In this document: positions 7,917 through 12,817 of the stretch, one piece after another
Layout of the letters: the number at the start of each line of letters is the position of its first letter
How positions within the stretch are numbered: the first letter of the stretch is position 1
Assembly (NCBI GenBank): GCA_023231445.1
Contig: JALNVF010000095.1
Span: 1-12,817, forward strand
DNA length: 12,817 bases
Direction: 5' to 3'
DNA from: Treponema sp.
Lineage (GTDB): Bacteria > Spirochaetota > Spirochaetia > Treponematales > Treponemataceae
Notes under the pieces: model-generated
The model's input: the letters and a program-made list of their open reading frames with translations, nothing else
Databases searched by the model: none
What the model was told of the DNA's origin: nothing
Made by a program: the position numbers and the translations under genes

Positions 7917-7945
7917 ATGATAGTAGAAACCTGCATAATGTTCAA
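7917..7945 (-). promoter_or_regulatory. glyA promoter
   Basis: On the minus strand TTGAAC (7940-7945) and TATCAT (7917-7922) are separated by exactly 17 nt. The -10 matches consensus at 5 of 6 positions. The predicted start near 7910 gives a leader of about 100 nt that begins just before the riboswitch, as expected for a riboswitch-controlled transcript. The -35 lies inside one arm of an inverted repeat. Confidence 0.6.
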
Positions 7946-7993
7946 CAATGCCCCCTGTTCATATTCAACCGTTCTGAAATAATATTGAACATT
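7937..7993. repeat. inverted repeat AATGTTCAA / TTGAACATT overlapping the glyA -35
   Basis: Perfect 9-bp arms at 7937-7945 and 7985-7993, separated by 39 bp that hold further GTTCA-like elements (GTTCATATTCAAC at 7957-7969, GTTCTGAA at 7971-7978). The left arm contains the glyA -35 hexamer, so a bound protein could block or alter that promoter. This is a candidate operator only; I do not recognise the regulator. Confidence 0.45.
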
Positions 7994-8014
7994 GTGTATG
8001 TCGTTTAAAAATGC

Positions 8015-8043
8015 TTGACACGGAATCATTTTTGGGTTAGCCT
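8015..8043 (+). promoter_or_regulatory. candidate promoter for the RRM gene
   Basis: A perfect TTGACA (8015-8020) is followed after 17 nt by TAGCCT (8038-8043), which keeps the key first, second and last positions of the -10. The predicted start near 8050 gives a leader of roughly 145 nt that includes the whole SD-pairing hairpin. Divergent from the glyA promoter. Confidence 0.5.
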
Positions 8044-8100
8044 TAATATGATTCTGGTTCTCTAAAGACAGTTCTGATGGACTTTCTTCGTTTCGAATGA

Positions 8101-8191
8101 ATGTATGCTTCTTCAGATTACGGTATTCAGAAAACGCAGATTGCAGCTGGCATCAGCAAATAACAAGTGCCGTAATCGGCAAGAGGAACAT
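8101..8191 (+). promoter_or_regulatory. long leader hairpin that pairs with the RRM gene's Shine-Dalgarno
   Basis: 8116-8127 pairs with 8166-8177 as a 12-bp stem (GATTACGG with CCGTAATC plus four more pairs, two of them G-U). Below a small internal loop, CUUCUU (8108-8113) pairs with AAGAGG (8181-8186), which holds the core of the gene's ribosome-binding site, and AUGU (8101-8104) pairs with ACAU (8188-8191), covering the first of two possible AUGs. The 38-nt apical loop can form a small GCUG/CAGC hairpin (8146-8157). Folding would hide the ribosome-binding site, so the leader may act as a temperature-sensitive or autoregulatory switch. The pairing is read directly from sequence; the function is inferred. 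Confidence 0.55.
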
Positions 8192-8195
8192 GGGT

Positions 8196-8504
8196 ATGTC
8201 CAAAAAAATTTATGTTGGTAATCTTAATTATGCAACAACAGAGGATACTCTGAAAAACAACTTTGCTTCATTTGGTGAAGTTCTTTCAGCAGTAGTAATC
8301 AAAGACCGTTTTACCGAACAGTCAAAAGGATTTGGTTTTGTCGAAATGGCAGATGATTCAGCAGCTGATGCTGCTATCGCTGCAATGAACGGCAAAGAAG
8401 TTGACGGCCGCCGTGTCCGCGTTAATATCGCTGAAGAGCGCCCGCAGCAGAACCGCCGTCCGAGATATAACAACAGCCGTGATGGTAACGGTGGAAACCG
8501 CTAG
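8196..8504 (+). CDS. small RRM-domain RNA-binding protein
   Basis: A single RNA-recognition motif of 102 residues. RNP2 is IYVGNL (5-10) and RNP1 is KGFGFVEM (44-51), with the aromatic residues that stack on RNA bases. The fold ends near residue 83 and is followed by an Arg/Asn/Gly-rich tail (RRPRYNNSRDGNGGNR) typical of glycine-rich bacterial RNA-binding proteins, some of which are cold-induced in cyanobacteria. Two in-frame ATGs, at 8190 and 8196, follow AAGAGGA (8181-8187). The second is chosen because it is 8 nt from the site and gives the standard MSKKIYVGNL start. The frame is also open from 8097, but that part encodes the leader hairpin and has no ribosome-binding site. Single gene ended by a strong terminator. 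Confidence 0.95.
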   Translation: MSKKIYVGNLNYATTEDTLKNNFASFGEVLSAVVIKDRFTEQSKGFGFVEMADDSAADAAIAAMNGKEVDGRRVRVNIAEERPQQNRRPRYNNSRDGNGGNR

Positions 8505-8526
8505 AAAACAGATAAACTGATTTCAG

Positions 8527-8562
8527 AAAGCCGGCGGGTAGTAATGCTCTGCCGGCTTTTTT
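8527..8562 (+). terminator. intrinsic terminator after the RRM gene
   Basis: AAAGCCGGC (8527-8535) pairs with GCCGGCTTT (8551-8559), with up to three further inner pairs including G-U. A run of six T (8557-8562) overlaps and follows the 3' arm. Placed 22 nt after the RRM stop. The next gene's -10 element begins 2 nt after the T-run. Confidence 0.93.
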
Positions 8563-8563
8563 A

Positions 8564-8572
8564 TGTTATACT
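8564..8572 (+). promoter_or_regulatory. extended -10 promoter of the M28 peptidase gene
   Basis: TGTTATACT is an extended -10: a TG motif, one base, then TATACT (5 of 6 consensus). It ends 6 nt before the ATG at 8579, so the predicted transcription start falls on the start codon. No Shine-Dalgarno is present, and there is no room for a leader after the terminator. No clear -35, as is common with extended -10 promoters. Confidence 0.55.
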
Positions 8573-8578
8573 GTGTGA

Positions 8579-9460
8579 ATGTTGTATCTTCCTGAACACT
8601 TTTCGGAATATCTTGCTCCAGACTGCAGCAGAAGTTTGTTTATTCAGTCATACCTCTCGGAACGCGGCGTTTCATCTGTTTTACTGCCGGTAGACGGAAA
8701 AGAACATGTATATGTTAAATTTCCATCTTCTCAATATAATCCTCAGTTTAAAATAAAGACAGTGATTGCGCATTATGACCGTGCGCAGGGGAGTCCAGGA
8801 GCTAACGATAACAGCGCAGCTGATTTTTGTCTCATGGACTGGGCTGTACGGTTGCAGCAGCGGGCGGATTTTCATAATGTACGCATGCTTTTTACAGACG
8901 GTGAAGAACTTGGTGCAAAGGGGATTGCTGATCAGGGAGCTTTTTCGCTTGCATCACTGTTTAAGCGGCTTGGTATAGTGAACGACGACGTGTATGTATT
9001 CGACTGTACAGGGCGGGGAACGATCCCCGTTATTGGTAAAACAGTAGAAATGTTTAAAGCCCCTTTTAAATTCAGAAAGAATTTCTTTAATCTTGAAGAA
9101 CGTACGGAAGAGCTGCTCCGGAAAACGGGAACAGGCCGGTGGCTTACGCTGCCGCTGCCTTATAGTGACAATGCCGGATTTATTGCATGCGGAATACCCG
9201 CTGTTGTAATAACCATACTGCCTGAAGATGATGCCGACAGATATCTTGCAGCCTTAATAAGAGAGAAATCGCTTGAGCGTTTTGTCATGAACCACGAGGG
9301 CAACGGCACTGAAAATGCAGAACGTCTTCGAAGTATGATGCCTCAGACATGGCGTCTGTTTCATACTCCGTATGACAACGAGCAGAATCTTACGCCGGAA
9401 AGTTTTGTTATTACTGCAAAAATTCTTGATGCGCTTGCTGCTGAAAAAACTGTTTTCTGA
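8579..9460 (+). CDS. M28-family-like zinc aminopeptidase, cytoplasmic
   Basis: 293 residues with the metal-site order of M28 peptidases: His65 (IAHYD), bridging Asp77 (PGANDNSAAD), catalytic Glu109 and ligand Glu110 (TDGEELGAKG), Asp142 (VFDCTGRG) and His262 (FHTPYDN). These are the five ligands plus the general base expected for a two-zinc exopeptidase. No signal peptide or membrane segment, so it probably acts inside the cell, perhaps in turnover of peptides; the substrate is unknown. It is a bare catalytic domain, without the PA insert or extra domains of larger relatives. The start at 8579 is the first ATG after the upstream terminator and lacks a Shine-Dalgarno. Convergent with the serine hydrolase gene, 18 bp apart, with no strong terminator between them. 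Confidence 0.85.
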   Translation: MLYLPEHFSEYLAPDCSRSLFIQSYLSERGVSSVLLPVDGKEHVYVKFPSSQYNPQFKIKTVIAHYDRAQGSPGANDNSAADFCLMDWAVRLQQRADFHNVRMLFTDGEELGAKGIADQGAFSLASLFKRLGIVNDDVYVFDCTGRGTIPVIGKTVEMFKAPFKFRKNFFNLEERTEELLRKTGTGRWLTLPLPYSDNAGFIACGIPAVVITILPEDDADRYLAALIREKSLERFVMNHEGNGTENAERLRSMMPQTWRLFHTPYDNEQNLTPESFVITAKILDALAAEKTVF

Positions 9461-9478
9461 TAAAAAAACCAAAACCGG

Positions 9479-10660
9479 TCAAAGCGCTGAATAAACAACA
9501 TTTTTTATACGGCGTACTGTTGTTGACATTCCTGTATCAGTGAGCTGTGTAAAGAATACCATAGCAAGGTTATTGCCGGGGTCTACCATCATAAATGTAC
9601 CCAGCCAGCCGTCCCATCCGTATTCACCGGCCTCGCCAAACGATTTGCTTTGTCCGGGATCCGTCATAATTCGAAGCAGATTTGCATATGTGTATCCGGA
9701 AAGATGCGGCATTTTTGATTCGAATGATTGTTGAAGTTTTTGAGAAAGGTGTGCCGATCTCATAGAATTAATGGTACGGCTTTGAAGAATATGTGCATTT
9801 TTCAGAGATCCGTTTTGCAGCAGCATGCGTGTAAAATTCATATAATCGTCTATTGTAGAAACAAGACCTGCTCCTCCTGCTTCATATGCAGGGGGTCTGC
9901 GCATATTATGTTGTATCCCGAGATTAGGTGCGGTATAAACAGTCAGTTCTGAAGGTGAGATGTGCTGATATACCTGGGCAAGTCTTGACTGCTTTTCTTC
10001 AGGGACATAGAATCCGGTATCTTTCATTCCGAGAGGATCAAATATACGTGTTTTTAAAAATTCCCCGAAATTTATGCCGGAAACGGTTTCAACAACCTCT
10101 CCGAGCACATCTGCAGAAAGTCCGTATTGATAGTCTGTTCCCGGTTCAAAAGCAAGTGGTATTTTTCCCAGCCGGCGGGCAAATTCTTTTGTGGTGACAG
10201 GATCTTCGGAATTAATCCGGGCTTTTACATTTTCGATAAGCGCCGTAGTCTGTTTTCCGTTTTCATCAGGACTGCCTCCGTATGTAAGGCCGCTTGTCAT
10301 ATTCAGAAGATCCTGTATTGTTACTGGCCGTGTTGACGGGACAATCCTGCCGTTTTCTGCACAATATTCCGGATTGCTGAATTCGGGAATGAATTTCGCA
10401 ACATCATCCATTAAATCGATTTTACCTTCCTCAATCAGCATCATGACTGCAACAGAAGTAACAGGCTTGCTCATTGAATACATACGGCAGATTGTGTCAC
10501 GTGAAAATATTTTTCCCGTTTCTTTAACTGCCGTTCCTGCACTCCAGTATCCCTGTTCCTGCCCGTTCTGATGAATAAGGCAGCTTGCACCGGAGATGTA
10601 CTGTTTTGAAACTGCGTCATTGATAATTTCCTGAATACGATTCAACTGGATATGATTCAA
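9479..10660 (-). CDS. beta-lactamase-fold serine hydrolase (class C / family VIII esterase-like)
   Basis: 393 residues of the penicillin-binding-protein-like serine hydrolase fold. The nucleophile motif SxxK is S62-M-S-K65 (MYSMSKPVTS). The second motif Tyr is probably Y179 in DYQYGLSADVLG, and the third is the GWDGWLGT region (348-355), in place of KTG. DLLNMTSGLTYGG and FDPLGMKDTGFY are strong family landmarks. No signal peptide is seen, so it looks cytoplasmic, unlike secreted AmpC enzymes; esterase or peptidase activity is more likely than antibiotic resistance. The start is a TTG at 10658-10660, supported by AGAGGG about 10 nt upstream and by an N-terminus of normal length; no nearby ATG fits. 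Lies 73 bp downstream of marC on the same strand, with a possible promoter of its own. Confidence 0.92.
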   Translation of the reverse strand: MNHIQLNRIQEIINDAVSKQYISGASCLIHQNGQEQGYWSAGTAVKETGKIFSRDTICRMYSMSKPVTSVAVMMLIEEGKIDLMDDVAKFIPEFSNPEYCAENGRIVPSTRPVTIQDLLNMTSGLTYGGSPDENGKQTTALIENVKARINSEDPVTTKEFARRLGKIPLAFEPGTDYQYGLSADVLGEVVETVSGINFGEFLKTRIFDPLGMKDTGFYVPEEKQSRLAQVYQHISPSELTVYTAPNLGIQHNMRRPPAYEAGGAGLVSTIDDYMNFTRMLLQNGSLKNAHILQSRTINSMRSAHLSQKLQQSFESKMPHLSGYTYANLLRIMTDPGQSKSFGEAGEYGWDGWLGTFMMVDPGNNLAMVFFTQLTDTGMSTTVRRIKNVVYSAL

Positions 10661-10688
10661 TTTTTTCGGTTCCCTCTTTTAATTAAAA

Positions 10689-10697
10689 AATATATCA
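10689..10697 (-). promoter_or_regulatory. candidate extended -10 for the serine hydrolase gene
   Basis: TGATATATT on the minus strand combines a TG motif with TATATT, about 28 nt upstream of the TTG start. The predicted mRNA start would leave a short leader containing the AGAGGG ribosome-binding site. No clear -35. The AT-rich spacer makes chance matches possible. Confidence 0.4.
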
Positions 10698-10733
10698 TTT
10701 TGGGGTATGAGTATGTCTTAAATTACTGTCCTG

Positions 10734-11369
10734 CTATATGAACAGTCCAAGCTTCTGAAGTCCGTCGTAGACGAGCTGTACGGAAAGCCCTGCGAGAATA
10801 AGTCCGACTATTTTTTCAAGAACAAAAAGACCTGTAGTACCTATTACTCTGACAAGAAGCGATGCGCTGCGGAGAACAAAATATTCAATAAATAATCCCA
10901 AAACGAGTGCTGTAACGGCCATTACAAAAGTAATAAAATTGAACGGTGATGATGCCGTATACAGCATAATGGTTGTGATCATTCCCGGCCCTGCAATGAG
11001 TGGTATTGCAAGCGGGAATACAGCAATCATCGTTGTCTGTTCTGAATCGAGTGTTGAACGGGGGGTATGACGTGCGCGCGGTTTACTTTGAATCATATCC
11101 AGCGCTATTGTGAAAAGAATAATACCGCCTGAAATATAAAAGGCGCCTGCGGTAATACCGAAAAATGTCAGTATAAAATGACCGAATACGGCAAAAATGA
11201 ATAACACTCCGCCGGCGATTATAACAGCTTCTTTCAGAATGTGCAGTTGAGTTTTACGATCGTAAGCAGCGGCAACAGCAAGAAAAGGAGGCGTGTTACC
11301 GAGCGGATCGAGCAGAATGATGAATGTGAAAAAGATTTTTAAAAATTGAGAAAATATATCCGTATTCAT
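10734..11369 (-). CDS. MarC-family (UPF0056) integral membrane protein
   Basis: 211 residues with six predicted membrane segments (about 10-32, 46-65, 70-91, 114-135, 143-165, 183-203). Family landmarks are DPLGNTPPFLAVAA early in the protein and PLAIPLIAGPGMITTIM (119-135), a repeated Pro/Gly-rich pattern on each side of a hydrophilic loop (92-112). Length is normal for MarC. The family's transport role is not established; the old link to multiple antibiotic resistance in E. coli was not upheld, so no function is assigned. The ATG has no Shine-Dalgarno and lies 6 nt from a -10 hexamer of a good promoter. It follows the MATE gene by 41 bp on the same strand. Confidence 0.94.
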   Translation of the reverse strand: MNTDIFSQFLKIFFTFIILLDPLGNTPPFLAVAAAYDRKTQLHILKEAVIIAGGVLFIFAVFGHFILTFFGITAGAFYISGGIILFTIALDMIQSKPRARHTPRSTLDSEQTTMIAVFPLAIPLIAGPGMITTIMLYTASSPFNFITFVMAVTALVLGLFIEYFVLRSASLLVRVIGTTGLFVLEKIVGLILAGLSVQLVYDGLQKLGLFI

Positions 11370-11375
11370 AGAATA

Positions 11376-11404
11376 AGTATAGTATATGTGCCTTTACAGG
11401 GCAA
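11376..11404 (-). promoter_or_regulatory. marC promoter with its -10 six bases from the ATG
   Basis: On the minus strand TTGCCC (11399-11404) and TATACT (11376-11381) are separated by exactly 17 nt. The -10 matches at 5 of 6 positions. Only six bases (11370-11375) separate it from the marC ATG, and no Shine-Dalgarno exists, so transcription should begin at the start codon. The element occupies most of the 41-bp MATE-marC spacer. Confidence 0.6.
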
Positions 11405-11410
11405 GAGACA

Positions 11411-12778
11411 TCACATTCTGAGTTCCTTGTTAATTTTAAGGAACATCCCGAGCGAAATAAATACCGCAAGTATGTCTGCTACCGGCTGAGCAAAGATTAT
11501 TCCGTTCAATCCGGCAAATAATCGTCCTATGAATAACATAGGAATAAAAACAAATCCCTGCCGGCTGATCGAAAGAACAAGTGTCGGCACTGCCTTTCCC
11601 AGCGCCTGAAACGTAAATTCAAATACAAACATAATACCGAGTACCGGAGCGGACAGCATGAGTGCACGGAGCATTAGGATTCCCTGTTCAATTACTTCCC
11701 TGTTGTCTATGAATATGGCTACAATTTGATCCGTAAAAACAAGATACACTGCCATAAGAGTCGTGCCTGCTATAATATTGCAGATCATTGTGAACCGCAT
11801 AATTGATTTCATCCGCTTAAAATTCCGTGAACCGTAATTGTATCCGATAAGGGGCTGACTGCCCATAGCGAGTCCGAGTTGTACAAAGGCAACAAGCATA
11901 TTTGCTTTCATTGCAATTCCCATTGATGCAATTGCAATATCTCCGTATGCAGCAAGAAATTTGTTAAGAATTATGTTGCTTGTGCTCATCAGAATATTGT
12001 TAATAGAAGCAGGGAGCCCGATAGCTATCACGCCCGTCAGTATTCCTCCCCCTGTCATGAAATCTGAAAGACGAAGGGACAGCAGGGATTTGCCTTTTAA
12101 AATATAAACAAGATAGTAAGCAACGGTGAGTATGTTACCGATGACAGTCGCAATTGCAGCTCCAACTACTCCCATTCCGAGAAAGTCGATGTGTGCCGGG
12201 CCGAATGAAATTTTATCAAGAATAAATACAGGATCCAGAATAATATTTGCAATAGTTCCGAGCATCATGCCATTCATGGAGATTTTTGCAGAACCTTCTC
12301 CGCGGACAAGATTGCTGAATGCGCTCGAAAGAACAATCGCTGGCGCACCCCATGCAATATATTGTAAATAAGTACATGCATACCTGAGTGTGTTATGGCT
12401 GGCACCCGACGCAGTCATGATCGGAGTCGAAAAAAGCAGAAAAACTGCACCACCGGCTATGCCTGCCGCAATGCCTCCGTAGAAACAGAACGAACTGATA
12501 TGACTGACTTTGTCGTAATTTTTTTCTCCGAGTGCCCGTGAAAGAAATGTTGCCCCGCCTACACCAAACATGTTTCCTACGGCCATGAGCAGCAGAAAAA
12601 CAGGCGTTGCTACCGATACAGCAGCTACCTGATTCGGATCTCCTGTTTGACCGACAAAAAAGGTATCTACCATATTATACAATACGGTGACCATCATACT
12701 GATGACTGTCGGAACGGCGAGTTTAAATACGGCTTTTGGAACAGGATCTTTTTCGAAAAGTGAAATGTTTTGTATCAT
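11411..12778 (-). CDS. MATE-family multidrug/cation efflux transporter
   Basis: 455 residues and about 12 membrane segments in two six-helix halves, the usual MATE size. The start carries the family pattern LFEKDPVPKAVFKLAVPTVI and VTVLYNMVDTFFVGQTG, followed by GGATFLSRALGEKN. The second half shows GLPASINNILMSTSNIILNK and GLAMGSQPLIGYNYGSRNF, with the conserved QPLIGYNYG of this family. It is expected to exchange Na+ or H+ for organic cations at the inner membrane; the actual substrate and coupling ion cannot be read from sequence. The start is supported by CTGGAG, with GGAG 8 nt before the ATG. Its promoter is not resolved, since only 39 bp upstream are in the window. The downstream marC may be co-transcribed or use its own promoter. 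Confidence 0.95.
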   Translation of the reverse strand: MIQNISLFEKDPVPKAVFKLAVPTVISMMVTVLYNMVDTFFVGQTGDPNQVAAVSVATPVFLLLMAVGNMFGVGGATFLSRALGEKNYDKVSHISSFCFYGGIAAGIAGGAVFLLFSTPIMTASGASHNTLRYACTYLQYIAWGAPAIVLSSAFSNLVRGEGSAKISMNGMMLGTIANIILDPVFILDKISFGPAHIDFLGMGVVGAAIATVIGNILTVAYYLVYILKGKSLLSLRLSDFMTGGGILTGVIAIGLPASINNILMSTSNIILNKFLAAYGDIAIASMGIAMKANMLVAFVQLGLAMGSQPLIGYNYGSRNFKRMKSIMRFTMICNIIAGTTLMAVYLVFTDQIVAIFIDNREVIEQGILMLRALMLSAPVLGIMFVFEFTFQALGKAVPTLVLSISRQGFVFIPMLFIGRLFAGLNGIIFAQPVADILAVFISLGMFLKINKELRM

Positions 12779-12817
12779 GCTATTTGCTCCAGTGTGCCTT
12801 TTCCTGCAGGTTTTTAA

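Noticed and set aside
7808..8029. An N-terminal extension of glyA by 74 codons in the same open frame
   Set aside because: The extension reads through the glyA promoter and riboswitch, has no ribosome-binding site, and would give a non-homologous N-terminus. The ATG at 7807 has GAGAGG at the right distance.
8097..8195. An upstream in-frame ATG start for the RRM protein
   Set aside because: No ribosome-binding site precedes it and the codons encode the self-complementary leader hairpin rather than protein-like sequence.
9440..9481. A bidirectional terminator between the convergent peptidase and serine hydrolase genes
   Set aside because: Only short A/T-rich arms and 3-bp GC pairing can be drawn; too weak to call as a terminator, although a T-run follows on the minus strand.
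12801..12812. The CCTGCAGG palindrome near the right edge
   Set aside because: An isolated 8-bp palindrome with no conserved context or obvious role is expected by chance.

Overview
The window looks like chromosomal housekeeping and membrane-transport DNA from a spirochaete, most likely a treponeme. The lineage call is an inference. It rests on the long (499-residue) serine hydroxymethyltransferase, whose internal insert I associate with treponemes and chlamydiae, and on the moderate-GC, AT-rich-spacer style of the genes. No insertion sequence, phage gene, CRISPR array, tRNA or rRNA was seen, and codon use looks even throughout.

Layout. Positions 1-1927 (minus): hflK then hflC, translationally coupled, with hflC running off the left edge. 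2043-2456 (minus): an ArfB-type ribosome-rescue hydrolase. 2583-6255 (plus): two adjacent half-transporters that form a heterodimeric ABC exporter with the expected asymmetric ATP sites. 6265-6294: a 12-bp hairpin between convergent genes. 6308-7807 (minus): glyA, preceded by a promoter and a leader that matches the ZTP (pfl) riboswitch. 8015-8504 (plus): a promoter, a long structured leader and a small RRM RNA-binding protein, closed by a clear terminator. 8579-9460 (plus): a cytoplasmic M28-type zinc peptidase. 9479-10660 (minus): a beta-lactamase-fold serine hydrolase. 10734-11369 (minus): a MarC-family membrane protein. 11411-12778 (minus): a MATE efflux protein.

The genes do not form one pathway. 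The coherent units are hflK-hflC (membrane protease regulators), the exporter pair, and riboswitch-glyA (one-carbon metabolism tied to the purine intermediate ZMP/ZTP). The MATE protein and the ABC exporter are both efflux-type transporters, but their substrates cannot be read from sequence.

The most interesting signals are non-coding: (1) the ZTP riboswitch candidate ahead of glyA; (2) a long hairpin in the RRM-gene leader that pairs with the gene's own ribosome-binding site; (3) several genes (marC, the M28 peptidase, the first ABC gene and possibly arfB) that lack a Shine-Dalgarno and have a -10-like hexamer only 6-7 nt before the ATG, the layout expected for leaderless mRNAs, while their neighbours carry good Shine-Dalgarno sites. 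I saw no convincing new multi-gene system.
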